From the NCBI GenBank assembly GCA_963736595.1, contig CAVTPG010000001.1, positions 62,001-126,000 on the forward strand: a stretch of DNA of 64,000 nucleotides. The letters are read 5' to 3'. Below, piece by piece: positions 8,742-16,900 of this stretch. The notes under the pieces were generated by a model, which was given only the letters and a program-made list of their open reading frames with translations, did no database searches and was not told the origin of the DNA. The number at the start of each line of letters is the position of its first letter. Position 1 is the first letter of the stretch. Source of the DNA: Parapontixanthobacter sp963736595 (GTDB lineage Bacteria; Pseudomonadota; Alphaproteobacteria; Sphingomonadales; Sphingomonadaceae). Position numbers and translations under genes: made by a program.

Positions 8742-9755
8742 CTAAATCAGCCCCGCCAACGGACTGCTGGGATCGGCATATTTGCGCGTTGGCATCCGGC
8801 CCGCAAGATAAGCATCGCGCCCGGCCTCAACCGCCAGTTTCATCGCGCGCGCCATGCGGATCGGGTCTTTCGCCTCGGCAATTGCGGTGTTCATGAGCAC
8901 GCCGTCACAGCCCAGTTCCATCGCCACCGCCGCATCGCTGGCCGTTCCGACTCCGGCATCGACCAGCACCGGCACTTTTGCGCCCTCCACGATCAGGCGG
9001 ATCATCACGCGATTCTGAATGCCCAGGCCCGACCCGATCGGCGCGCCCAATGGCATGATCGCGACTGCGCCCGCTTGCTCAAGCTGCTGCGCCGCGATCG
9101 GATCATCGGCACAATATACCATCGGATGAAAGCCCTCTTTTGCCAGAACTTCAGTCGCTTTCAGCGTCTCGCGCATATCGGGATACAGCGTGCGCGCCTC
9201 GCCCAGCACTTCCAGTTTTACCAAATCCCAGCCGCCTGCCTCGCGCGCCAGCCGCAATGTGCGAATCGCATCGTCGGCATTGAAGCATCCGGCGGTGTTG
9301 GGCAGATACGTAACTTGCTGCGGGTCGATGAAGTCGGTCAGCATCGGCGCCTTGGGGTCGGTCACATTGACGCGGCGCACGGCGACGGTAACGATCTCTG
9401 CCCCGCTGGCTTTGAGTGCCGCAGCGTTTTCGGCGAAGTCCTTATACTTGCCGGTCCCGACGATCAGGCGCGACGTGAAAGTGTGGCCCGCAACTTCCCA
9501 AGTGTCCGCAGCTTCACTCTGGCCACCACCGCCCTGACCGCCGCCCTGACCACCGCCAACGAAATGCACGATTTCCAGCGTATCGCCATCGGACAGGGTC
9601 AGCGAGGCCAACTCGCTGCGCGGGGCAATCTCGCGATTATGCTCGACCGCGACTTTCGCAGGTTCCAGCTCCAGCTCTCGCACAAGGTCCGCGATCGTAA
9701 CGGCGGAAGTGCGGCGGGTTTCGCCATTGACGGTAAGGTTTAGAATTGCAGCCAT
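8742..9755 (-). CDS. thiG: ThiS-ThiG fusion: sulfur carrier plus thiazole synthase
   Basis: 337 residues. Residues 1-67 are a ThiS-like beta-grasp domain (LNLTVNGETRR... to TLEIVHFVGGG), and residues from about 84 on are ThiG, which forms the thiazole phosphate of thiamine from 1-deoxyxylulose phosphate, ThiS thiocarboxylate and dehydroglycine. ThiG hallmarks include RLIVGTGKY, the Schiff-base Lys in DLVKLEVLG, and the phosphate-binding GAPIGSGLG. The domains are joined by GGGQGGGQGGGGQ, so the Gly-Gly end of ThiS that should carry sulfur is internal. The gene follows the MerC-like gene by 18 bp and is probably cotranscribed; no TPP riboswitch was seen upstream. Confidence 0.93.
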   Translation of the reverse strand: MAAILNLTVNGETRRTSAVTIADLVRELELEPAKVAVEHNREIAPRSELASLTLSDGDTLEIVHFVGGGQGGGQGGGGQSEAADTWEVAGHTFTSRLIVGTGKYKDFAENAAALKASGAEIVTVAVRRVNVTDPKAPMLTDFIDPQQVTYLPNTAGCFNADDAIRTLRLAREAGGWDLVKLEVLGEARTLYPDMRETLKATEVLAKEGFHPMVYCADDPIAAQQLEQAGAVAIMPLGAPIGSGLGIQNRVMIRLIVEGAKVPVLVDAGVGTASDAAVAMELGCDGVLMNTAIAEAKDPIRMARAMKLAVEAGRDAYLAGRMPTRKYADPSSPLAGLI

Positions 9756-9773
9756 AGGGCAGCGAAATAGCGA

Positions 9774-10145
9774 CTAATGATTGTGCCGCAAGTTCAGTAT
9801 GTGGCCAAGCGAGACCAGCGACACGCCGATCAGCGTGAAAACCGCCTCGTGAAAGCCGTGCGGCACGGCCAATGCGCCGCCCATAAAGGTAAGGCCGCTC
9901 ATGGCGATTACGAATGGCAAGGGCTTGCGATGCTGCAACGCGCCCCACCCGATGGCGACCGCTGCAATGACTAGCGCCACGACCAGTCCGGCCCGATGCC
10001 AGATCGGATTAAGCAGGAAATGGCCACCGATTCCCAAACCCGAAACGATCAAAATCGTCGCCAGACAATGCGCCGCGCACAGTCCGGAGACGATAACGCC
10101 CGCGCGATCCAGTCGGCGGCGTAGAGCGGGAATCAGAAAAGCCAT
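9774..10145 (-). CDS. MerC-domain inner-membrane protein
   Basis: 123 residues with four predicted membrane helices. The first helix contains SGLCAAHC, the Cys pair that MerC proteins use to bind metal. MerC carries mercuric ion inward in mer operons, but no merA, merR or merT is nearby. Stand-alone MerC-domain proteins in alphaproteobacteria are often tied to zinc control; a dyad in the promoter region fits that idea loosely. The C-terminus NLRHNH adds possible ligands. ATG 10145 is chosen because it directly opens the helical part; an upstream start at 10178 would add 11 residues. It leads into thiSG 18 bp downstream. Confidence 0.8.
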   Translation of the reverse strand: MAFLIPALRRRLDRAGVIVSGLCAAHCLATILIVSGLGIGGHFLLNPIWHRAGLVVALVIAAVAIGWGALQHRKPLPFVIAMSGLTFMGGALAVPHGFHEAVFTLIGVSLVSLGHILNLRHNH

Positions 10146-10156
10146 AATGCAAGGCT

Positions 10157-10173
10157 CATATATGATACACAAT
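10157..10173 (-). promoter_or_regulatory. Imperfect dyad, possible Fur/Zur-type operator before MerC gene
   Basis: Minus-strand ATGTTATTGTGTATCAT is a partial palindrome (ATG-TA ... TA-CAT) in an AT-rich patch just upstream of the MerC gene. Its TGTTAT half resembles alphaproteobacterial Zur boxes, but the match is weak. Confidence 0.25.
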
Positions 10174-10286
10174 AACATTTCACAAGAGAGATCGTGTCAC
10201 TTGCAGATTTGCGGCGCTGATGTGGCTTAATTTGCAACACGCGCGGGCTTGCGAAATGGCGCGCTACATCGCACTAGAGCCGGATT

Positions 10287-11384
10287 ATGGCGACACTCTC
10301 CGATCCCTCCCCTGCCTTAAGCGCGCGCAGCACCGATACAAATCCGGCGGCGCTGGTCGTATGGTTGTTCGTGGTGGCGGCGCTCGTGGTGCTGATGGTC
10401 TCGGTCGGGGGAATTACCCGGCTGACCGAATCGGGCCTGTCGATCACCGAATGGAAGCCGATCACTGGCGCCATCCCGCCCTTGAGCGAGGCCGATTGGC
10501 AAGCCGAATTCGACCTTTACAAGCAAATTCCAGAATATCGGCAAGTGACCGGACCGGCAGGCATGGATCTGGCCGCGTTCAAGTTCATTTACTTCTGGGA
10601 ATGGGCGCACCGCTTTTTAGGGCGGATCATCGGGCTGGCCTTTGCGCTGCCGCTGGCCTGGTTCTGGATCAAGCAGGCGATCCCCGCCGGATATAAGCCG
10701 CGCCTTCTGGCATTGTTGGCGCTGGGCGCGCTGCAAGGGGCCTTCGGCTGGTTCATGGTGCGCAGCGGATTGTCGGGCGAGATGACCGATGTGAGCCATT
10801 TCTGGCTGTCGATCCATTTGCTGACCGCGCTGTTTACCTTGGCGGCATTAGTGTGGACGGCGCTTGATCTGAGGCAATTGGCGGATAATCGCCGCGCACA
10901 ACCCGCTCGGATCACCAAGCTGACATTCTGGGTCGGGTTGATCGTGTTTGTTCAATTGCTGCTGGGCGCATGGGTGGCGGGCCTTAACGCGGGACACGCA
11001 TCGGATAGCTGGCCGCTGATGCAGGACCGCTTCATTCCCGAATACGATACCTCGCGCGGATTGTTTTATGCGATAACGCACGATCCGTTCCTGCTGCATT
11101 TCCTGCATCGCTGGTGGGCGTGGGCGGCAGTGATCGCGCTCGTCATTTTTGCGCGTAAGGTAAAGCCGCTCGATCGCGCGGCCTCCATTGCCATTCATTC
11201 CGCATTTGGCACGATGGTCCTGCTCGGCATTGCGACCGTCGTCACAGGCGTCGCCTTGTGGCTGGCGGTCGCGCATCAGTTGAATGGCGCGCTGCTGGTC
11301 GCGATCATCGCATGGGGCGCGCATTTGCTGGGCCGGGAACAATCGAACGGCGGGATCGAAGCAATGGAAAGCGCGACCGCTTAG
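10287..11384 (+). CDS. ctaA: Heme A synthase
   Basis: 365 residues, COX15/CtaA type 2. It oxidises the C8 methyl of heme O to a formyl group, giving heme A for cytochrome aa3 oxidase, in the inner membrane. Eight membrane helices are apparent. Heme-ligand histidines sit in HRFLGR, SIHLLTAL, HFLHRWWAW and VAHQLNGALL. The opening VGGITRLTESGLSITEWKP is a strong signature of the family. A weak GAGCCGG lies before the ATG. It stands alone between the divergent MerC gene and rplM. Confidence 0.96.
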   Translation: MATLSDPSPALSARSTDTNPAALVVWLFVVAALVVLMVSVGGITRLTESGLSITEWKPITGAIPPLSEADWQAEFDLYKQIPEYRQVTGPAGMDLAAFKFIYFWEWAHRFLGRIIGLAFALPLAWFWIKQAIPAGYKPRLLALLALGALQGAFGWFMVRSGLSGEMTDVSHFWLSIHLLTALFTLAALVWTALDLRQLADNRRAQPARITKLTFWVGLIVFVQLLLGAWVAGLNAGHASDSWPLMQDRFIPEYDTSRGLFYAITHDPFLLHFLHRWWAWAAVIALVIFARKVKPLDRAASIAIHSAFGTMVLLGIATVVTGVALWLAVAHQLNGALLVAIIAWGAHLLGREQSNGGIEAMESATA

Positions 11385-11556
11385 CCCAAGTCAGCTGAGG
11401 CGGTATTATTTTACCTCTCCTGTAAGCCGCGCTTAGTCTTGACTTGCGAGCCGTTTACGACCAGATGCGCGCCAGCTTTGCCGCTTGTGGGGAATCGAAT
11501 TTCACACAAGGTCCGGCAAATCCTATCCGATACGTATTTAAGAGAGACATGAGCCC

Positions 11557-12036
11557 ATGAAGGCTATCAGCAAGATGACGCGGTCGATCAAACCGGCCGA
11601 AGTCGAGAAAAAATGGCACATCATCGATGCCGAAAACCTGGTCGTTGGCCGCGTTGCTGCGATCATCGCCAGCATCCTGCGCGGTAAGCACAAGCCCAGC
11701 TACACCCCGCACGTCGATTGCGGCGATCATGTGATCGTCATCAACGCTGGCAAGGTGAAGTTTACCGGCAAGAAAATGACCGACAAGATCTATTACAAGC
11801 ACACCGGTTATCCCGGCGGCATCAAGGAAACGACTCCGGAGAAGGTGCTGGAAGGCCGCTTCCCCGAGCGTGTGCTGGAAAAGGCTGTGCAGCGGATGAT
11901 CCCGCGCGGGCCACTGGGTCGCGATCAGATGCGCGCCCTGCACCTGTTTAACGGCACAGAGCACCCATATGGCGGACAGGATCCGCAAGTGCTCGACGTT
12001 GCCTCGATGAACCGCAAGAACAAGGTCTCTGCATAA
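11557..12036 (+). CDS. rplM: 50S ribosomal protein L13
   Basis: 159 residues, the normal alphaproteobacterial length. L13 binds 23S rRNA early in large-subunit assembly. Clear family segments are WHIIDAENLVVGRVA, GKHKPSYTPHVDCGDHV, YYKHTGYPGG and RMIPRGPLGR. An AGAGAG ribosome site precedes the ATG at 11557. The stop codon overlaps the rpsI start by one base (TAATG), so L13 and S9 are translationally coupled, as in most bacteria. A possible -35 TTGACT lies at 11439-11444, but no convincing -10 was found. Confidence 0.98.
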   Translation: MKAISKMTRSIKPAEVEKKWHIIDAENLVVGRVAAIIASILRGKHKPSYTPHVDCGDHVIVINAGKVKFTGKKMTDKIYYKHTGYPGGIKETTPEKVLEGRFPERVLEKAVQRMIPRGPLGRDQMRALHLFNGTEHPYGGQDPQVLDVASMNRKNKVSA

Positions 12037-12860
12037 TGGCCGACGAAAAGAACACCGAAACACCTGCCGCTGATCCGAAGGCAGAAGAAACAAAAGCGCC
12101 CGCTAAGAAAGCGGCGCCCAAGAAGAAAGCTGCTCCGAAAAAGGATGCAGAACCCAAAGCCGACGAAGCGAAACCTGCCAAGGAAACAAAAGCCAAGGCG
12201 GCTCCTGCCAAGGATGCCAAAGCCGAGGATGCCAAAGACGCCAAGCCGGCGGCCAAGGCAGACGAGAAGCCCGAAGCGAAAGCTGACGCTCCCAAGGAAG
12301 ACGCGCCTGCTGCGCCAAAGGCCGAAGCACCGAAGGCTGAAGAAAAGCCCGAGACGAAGACTGTCTCCGATCTTGGCGATCTGAAAGACATCGCGGGCGA
12401 TACGCCGGATGCCGATGCAGCAGCGATTGCCAAAACGCCGTCCATGCCATTGCGTGAGCAAATACTGGATGCGCAAGGCCGCGCCTATGCAACCGGCCGC
12501 CGGAAAGATGCCACAGCGCGCGTCTGGATCAAGCCTGGTAAAGGCACGATCACGATTAATGGCCGCGAGCAGGAAACCTATTTCGCGCGTCCGACTTTGC
12601 GTCTGGTCATCAACCAGCCGTTCGGCATTACCGAGCGCGAAGGCCAGTATGACGTGATCGCCACTGTGCGCGGCGGCGGATTGTCGGGCCAGGCCGGTGC
12701 GGTCAAGCACGGCATCAGTCAGGCACTGACGCGGTTCGAACCGGAATTGCGCGCCACGGTTAAAGCTGCCGGGTTCCTGACTCGCGACAGCCGTGTGGTC
12801 GAGCGTAAGAAATACGGTCGCGCCAAAGCCCGTAAGAGCTTCCAGTTCTCCAAGCGTTAA
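12036..12860 (+). CDS. rpsI: 30S ribosomal protein S9 with long N-terminal extension
   Basis: 274 residues against about 130 in E. coli. The conserved S9 domain begins near residue 148 (GRAYATGRRKDATARVW) and runs to the C-terminal KKYGRAKARKSFQFSKR, whose basic tail reaches the P-site tRNA. Residues 1-145 are low-complexity and made almost wholly of Ala, Lys, Glu, Pro and Asp, in degenerate KAEAPK-like repeats, similar in composition to histone-H1-like tails. The reading frame through the extension is open with no better internal ATG and ribosome site, and the start is fixed by the overlap with rplM. The extension is probably disordered. Confidence 0.96.
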   Translation: MADEKNTETPAADPKAEETKAPAKKAAPKKKAAPKKDAEPKADEAKPAKETKAKAAPAKDAKAEDAKDAKPAAKADEKPEAKADAPKEDAPAAPKAEAPKAEEKPETKTVSDLGDLKDIAGDTPDADAAAIAKTPSMPLREQILDAQGRAYATGRRKDATARVWIKPGKGTITINGREQETYFARPTLRLVINQPFGITEREGQYDVIATVRGGGLSGQAGAVKHGISQALTRFEPELRATVKAAGFLTRDSRVVERKKYGRAKARKSFQFSKR

Positions 12861-12886
12861 TCCGCTTTACCGAACTACAAATAACG

Positions 12887-12917
12887 AAAGGGCGGTTCTT
12901 CGGAGCCGCCCTTTTTC
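12887..12917 (+). terminator. Terminator of rplM-rpsI
   Basis: GGGCGG (12890-12895) pairs with CCGCCC (12906-12911) around TTCTTCGGAG, preceded by AAA and followed by TTTTTCT. It sits 27 bp beyond the rpsI stop. Confidence 0.85.
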
Positions 12918-12920
12918 TGT

Positions 12921-12980
12921 GCGCGCCCTGTTCATACGCGCCCTATTCATGCGCACACTATTTATGCGCGCGCTGCTTTT
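12921..12980. repeat. Four degenerate 15 bp tandem repeats
   Basis: Units GCGCGCCCTGTTCAT, ACGCGCCCTATTCAT, GCGCACACTATTTAT and GCGCGCGCTGCTTTT lie head to tail directly after the rpsI terminator. Because the unit is 15 bp, one frame reads as repeated RALF(I/M) pentapeptides, but no gene context supports translation. Confidence 0.65.
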
Positions 12981-13021
12981 ACGCGAAGCCTAACCGCGAC
13001 ACCTCTATCCGCTATGCACCG

Positions 13022-13783
13022 TCACTCGCGCCCGAACACCCGCTGTTCGACCGACAGGCCATCGCCCGCGCTATAGCGCAGCACATTATAGCCCGGCTCC
13101 GCCCCGCGCAGCCGCGTCGATAGCGTCCCTGCCCCGATCATCCGCACGGCCCTGTTGCCTGCTGCGCGGTTCAGATCGAACGGCACATGGACATGGCCGC
13201 TGGCAATGGCATCCGCACCCGCCTCGGCCAAAGCTGCGTATGCCGCATCGCCGCCGATCGTCGGGTTCTTCGAATCCGGATCATCGGGCAGCAACGGGTG
13301 GTGGCACGTCACGATTTTGTAACGCGGATCGTCCGCCAGCGCGCGCAATTGCGCCACCGTCTCCGCCAGCGCCTCCTTGCGCACATAGCCATCGGACCAC
13401 GGAAAACGCGGCTGCGCCCGCACTGTCGTTTTCAGCGAAATCACGATCAGATCGGCCAATTCCAGACGCGCGCCCACTGCATCCGCCAGCGCGCCATACC
13501 TTTTATAGGGCTGCGTAAACCGCTCCCACAAATTGTAATACGGCATATCGTGATTGCCCGGCTCCAGCACGACCGGCACGTCCAGCGCGGCAAAAAAATC
13601 CCGCGCCATCGCGAATTGCTCATGCGTCGCGCGCTGCGTGAGATCACCCGTGCATAGCAACGCATCGGGCCGCTCTTCGCGAACGGCTTGCTTAAACCAC
13701 GCCAGCGCCGCTTTATGCTCGACCCCGAAGTGAATGTCGCTGACGTGGAACAGGCGGTGTCCGGTCATGTCAGCGACGCTCAC
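13022..13783 (-). CDS. Metallophosphoesterase, CpdA/Icc-like
   Basis: 253 residues of the calcineurin-like phosphoesterase superfamily, two-metal hydrolases acting on cyclic nucleotides or other phosphodiesters. The five metal-binding motifs appear in order: DIHFG, GDLT, GNHD, CHHPL and GHVHVP. Closest in design to 3',5'-cAMP phosphodiesterase CpdA, but substrate cannot be assigned. The GTG at 13783 overlaps the stop of the upstream small membrane protein by four bases (GTGA); ATG 13768 is an alternative start that would drop five residues. Translational coupling with that upstream gene is likely. Confidence 0.88.
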   Translation of the reverse strand: MSVADMTGHRLFHVSDIHFGVEHKAALAWFKQAVREERPDALLCTGDLTQRATHEQFAMARDFFAALDVPVVLEPGNHDMPYYNLWERFTQPYKRYGALADAVGARLELADLIVISLKTTVRAQPRFPWSDGYVRKEALAETVAQLRALADDPRYKIVTCHHPLLPDDPDSKNPTIGGDAAYAALAEAGADAIASGHVHVPFDLNRAAGNRAVRMIGAGTLSTRLRGAEPGYNVLRYSAGDGLSVEQRVFGRE

Positions 13784-14046
13784 CCATTATTCCACACGAC
13801 CAGCATCAGGGTCAGCCCGTTCAGCATCGCATAGATGCCGTAAGCGATCCCTGCGCCCAGATAACCATTATGCGTCAGCGCCATCGCCGATACGAGCAGG
13901 ATAAATTCCAGCGCCATGCTGCCTCGCCCGCCATGCGCGCGCAGCACTTCCGGCACATATTGCAAAGCGGGATGATCGCTTTCCAAAAATGCCTTGAGAA
14001 TTGCAAAATTACCAATTCCCAGCAGAAAAAGTGCTATAATTGCCAT
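13780..14046 (-). CDS. Small membrane protein, 88 aa, unknown
   Basis: Three hydrophobic stretches (MAIIALFLLGIGNFAILKAF, LEFILLVSAMAL, and a C-terminal GIAYGIYAMLNGLTLMLVVW) predict a small inner-membrane protein. I do not recognise the family. Its stop overlaps the start of the metallophosphoesterase gene, suggesting the two are made together. No cysteine or charged motif suggests a catalytic role. Confidence 0.65.
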   Translation of the reverse strand: MAIIALFLLGIGNFAILKAFLESDHPALQYVPEVLRAHGGRGSMALEFILLVSAMALTHNGYLGAGIAYGIYAMLNGLTLMLVVWNNG

Positions 14047-14254
14047 CGATCAGCGTCTTACCTTATCTTTGGTCGGTTTGTGTTGGTCGTTCATCCGATA
14101 ATCTCGCTTGTCCATCCATTTGGCGTTCCGCTGATCGACCAGTTACTGCATCACATTGGCATGAGCGTAACTTCCTTAAAGTGCAAAACGCAAAAGCACA
14201 TGAGTTTTCGGCCAGATCCCCGTGGCGGAAAACCATAAGCACATGGAGGAATAT

Positions 14255-14573
14255 ATGAAAGCCGCTCTATCCCTGATCGTCCTGCCCCTGATCGCCGCAA
14301 CCACCCTTGGCGTATCCACGGCAGCCAGTGCCGCACCTGAAAAGGCGCCACAGATGAAGGTCTATTATGACGACCTCAACCTGACGTCGAAAAAGGGTCA
14401 GGACGCTTTTAAACTTCGTCTGCGCCAAGCCGCGAAGAAAGGTGTGGCGTCAATGATAGTCAGATCGGATCACGCCGGGAAATCGCGAACCTCGCACTTG
14501 TTATAGCGAGGCAATTACGAACGCGATGCAACGGCACGCTGCAGTAGTCGCCGACAACCAGTTGGGCGGCTGA
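14255..14573 (+). pseudogene. UrcA family protein, broken by two frameshifts
   Basis: UrcA proteins are small secreted proteins common in Caulobacter and sphingomonads. ATG 14255 has a GGAGGA site 5 bp before it and opens a signal peptide (MKAALSLIVLPLIAATTLG ... ASAAP). The family segment VYYDDLNLTSKKGQDAFK follows. Then the frame shifts back by one base near 14440, where CGVNDSQIGSRREIANLA continues the family pattern around the first conserved Cys, and again near 14500, where CYSEAITNAMQRHAAV completes it to a stop at 14571-14573. As written the gene would end early at 14506. Two losses in 60 bp suggest either decay or a poor-quality patch. Confidence 0.7.
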
Positions 14574-14591
14574 GTCCCCAGCCGTTCTGCG

Positions 14592-14634
14592 GAGCCTCGG
14601 CCGGTTCAGTCCCCCGGTCGAGGCTCATTTTTTA
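14592..14634 (+). terminator. Terminator after the UrcA gene
   Basis: GAGCCTCGGCCGG (14592-14604) pairs with CCGGTCGAGGCTC (14614-14626), one mismatch, followed by ATTTTTTATC. It is one of the strongest hairpins in the window. Confidence 0.88.
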
Positions 14635-14695
14635 TCAAGCTAAGTTTCGCGCACGACATTTACGCGCGATCGCAACGCGCTGACCCGGACAGCAA

Positions 14696-15439
14696 TTAGC
14701 GCCCCGCCATCGCCTTTACCTTGGGCAGATATGTCCGCCCGATGCGTAGCGCCTCACCCTCTTCCAGTTCCGCCGACCACACGCCCAGCCCGTCATGGCG
14801 CAGGCCGCGTATGCGGTCTTTGCGCAAAATCGTGGAGCGGTGAATGCGGATAAATTGCGCCGGGTCCAGCCGGTCTTCGAGGCCCGCAATAGTTTTTAGC
14901 AGCAAGTACGAGCGATCGCCGACGTGCAGCCGCACATAATCGCGCTCGGCATCGATCCGGCTGACGGCACTGGTCTCGATCCGGATTAGCTCGCTGCGAT
15001 GCGGAATCCACAATTCCTCCAGCCATCCGCTGGTGCTGGTATTGCCCGAACCGCGTCGATCGAGCGCGCGGCGGATAGCGCGTTCCAGCCGCTCCGCCTT
15101 GACCGGCTTCAGGACGTAATCGACTGCATCCAGATCGAACGCATCCACCGCATATTCGTCATGCGCGGTCACGAACACCACCGCTGGCCGCTCTGCCTGT
15201 TTCGACAATTTCCGCGCGACCGACAAACCATCGACTTCGGGCATAGTCATGTCGAGCAGGATGAGATCGGGCTTCAGCGCCTCCACCAGCCGCAGGGCCG
15301 CCGCGCCATCGCTGGCCGTGCCGACCACCGATAAATCGGCGATTTTCGAGCAGATGACTTGCATCCGCTCGACCGCCAAAGGCTCGTCATCCACGATCAG
15401 CGTGCGCAGCGTGGCGTCGGAGGTTTCCATCTCAGGCAT
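14696..15439 (-). CDS. LytTR-family response regulator
   Basis: About 247 residues from ATG 15439. Residues 11-130 are a receiver domain with acidic pocket DDE (17-19), phosphoacceptor Asp63 in LILLDMTMPEVDG and Lys in VLKPVKAE. The C-terminal third is a LytTR DNA-binding domain (SRIDAERDYVRLHVGDRSY, FIRIHRSTILRKDRI). It would be phosphorylated by the LytS-like kinase directly upstream, whose stop it overlaps by 8 bp. A second ATG at 15430 would remove the overlap. Targets are unknown; LytTR regulators bind direct repeats upstream of cell-envelope, regulatory or stress genes. Confidence 0.92.
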   Translation of the reverse strand: MPEMETSDATLRTLIVDDEPLAVERMQVICSKIADLSVVGTASDGAAALRLVEALKPDLILLDMTMPEVDGLSVARKLSKQAERPAVVFVTAHDEYAVDAFDLDAVDYVLKPVKAERLERAIRRALDRRGSGNTSTSGWLEELWIPHRSELIRIETSAVSRIDAERDYVRLHVGDRSYLLLKTIAGLEDRLDPAQFIRIHRSTILRKDRIRGLRHDGLGVWSAELEEGEALRIGRTYLPKVKAMAGR

Positions 15440-16725
15440 GGCGCACCAGCGGGATCCTGACTTCCGTTTCATACCCGTCCAGCGTCGGGCCGGAAGTCAC
15501 GCTGGCCCGCTGTCCAAAGCGCGCGGCAAGCCGGTCGCGGACATTGGCAAGGCCAATGCCGAAGCCATTGCTATGATCGGCGCCGGGGAAGCTCTCTTCC
15601 TGTTCGGGCCGCGCTTTCCCTGACGCACCGTGTTTCCTTCCGTCATCGGAGACGGTGACCACCAGCCGGTCGAATTCCTCGCGCGCGGCGATGGTAATGG
15701 TGGTGGGGCTGGTGTTCGCTGCGACTGCATATTTGACCGAGTTTTCGACCAGAGGCTGCAAGATCATGCCCGGTATCTTCAAGCTCCGCCAGTTCTTCCG
15801 GCAGCTCGAACTGCATTTTCAATCGCTTGGGAAAGCGCACGGTTTCCACTTCAAGATAGTGCCGCTGCAAATCGAATTCCTCGTAGAGCGGCACATCCAT
15901 CGTCGGATCTTCGGCCAGCGAATGGCGATAGAAATTGGCGATGGCCTGGATCATTTCCTCCGCATCATCGGTCTTTCCGGTCATCACGAGGGCGGACAGG
16001 GAATTCAGCGTATTGAACAGGAAGTGCGGATTGACCTGATAGCGCAGGGATCGCAGCTCTGCGGCCTTGGCAGCGCGGCGAAATTCCCCTTCGCGCCGTT
16101 CTGCAGCCTTGGCCTGCGCTCCGGCCAGCAACGCCAGATACAGCGATGCCCAGGTCAGCAGCAGGAAATAGCGGCTTAGCGCGGCATCAATGATCGGCCT
16201 CCAGCGCTCAAAGCCTTCCGGCGCCTTTTCCAGTGTCAAAGTGATGGGCGGCGGGGCGGCGCGTTTGCCTTGCTCATCGCGATATTGCCATGCGCGATTG
16301 GGTTGCGGCACATCGAGCAGCAGATTGCCCGCCTCGTCACGGCGCAAATTGACACCGCGATCCTCGGCATATTTCTGCTGAAATTTCTCCTGCACTTCGG
16401 CGAAAACGAACTGGTTGATTTGTGCGATCATCGTAGCTGCGGGCAGCGCGACCAGCAAAGCCATGACAATCTTGATCCATAGCGCGCGGTTATCGACCAG
16501 CCGCACGATCAGCCACATGGCGAAGGTGATTGCCATGCCCGCCACGCATACGATTGCCCGCCGCGCGATCAGATCGGCATCCAATGGCAAATCCATTAAA
16601 GTGCCGCGCACGCTGATCAGGATGAAATAACACGCCCACAACCCGACGATCGAAGTCAGCACGACTTTCAACGGCACACGCTCAGGCGCATCGTTTGGCA
16701 GAGGGTCGATCACAGCTTTGTTCAT
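15432..16725 (-). pseudogene. LytS-like sensor histidine kinase, frameshifted near 15783
   Basis: Membrane kinase partner of the adjacent LytTR regulator. Four predicted membrane helices occupy the first 200 residues, with a stretch between helices 3 and 4 rich in Glu and Arg. The His_kinase motif VNPHFLFNTLNSLSALV carries the phosphoacceptor His. Reading to PEELAEL the frame then goes wrong; the ATPase half (KIPGMILQPLVENSVKYA with the N box, and GFGIGLANVRDRLAARFG) is in a frame reached by skipping one base near 15783, where removing one T from CTTGAAG would restore CTG AAG. The missing step is a single base, so sequence error is quite possible. Confidence 0.85.
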
Positions 16726-16900
16726 ATGGCAGACAGCTTTAGCGCAAATAGGTCCTACAAAGCCAATGCGGCGGTCGAGCCTTCAATGCGCTTCGTCGAG
16801 AGCGCTGTGTGGGGACGCTTTGCGCCGCTCGACACCCTTGTGGGCCGTTTAGGCGCGCTTGTGGCGCTTTGCGCACCGATCTTGTGCAACATGGGATTTG

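Noticed and set aside
8742..9755. TPP riboswitch controlling thiSG
   Set aside because: The 18 bp between the MerC gene and thiSG is too short and no THI-box elements were found upstream of the MerC gene.
9774..10145. Mercury resistance operon
   Set aside because: Only a MerC-like protein is present; merA, merR, merT and merP are absent nearby.
12793..12993. Small frame reading through the RALF-like 15 bp repeats as a toxin-like peptide
   Set aside because: The frame begins inside rpsI, crosses its terminator and lacks a ribosome site; the repeat is a simple 15 bp DNA repeat.
14034..14040. Plus-strand TATAAT box before the UrcA gene
   Set aside because: It lies within the 5' end of a minus-strand gene, has no credible -35 and is 220 bp from the next start.
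16726..16900. Possible small gene between the LytS-like kinase and fumarase
   Set aside because: Short frames exist on both strands but none has a ribosome site or recognisable protein features.
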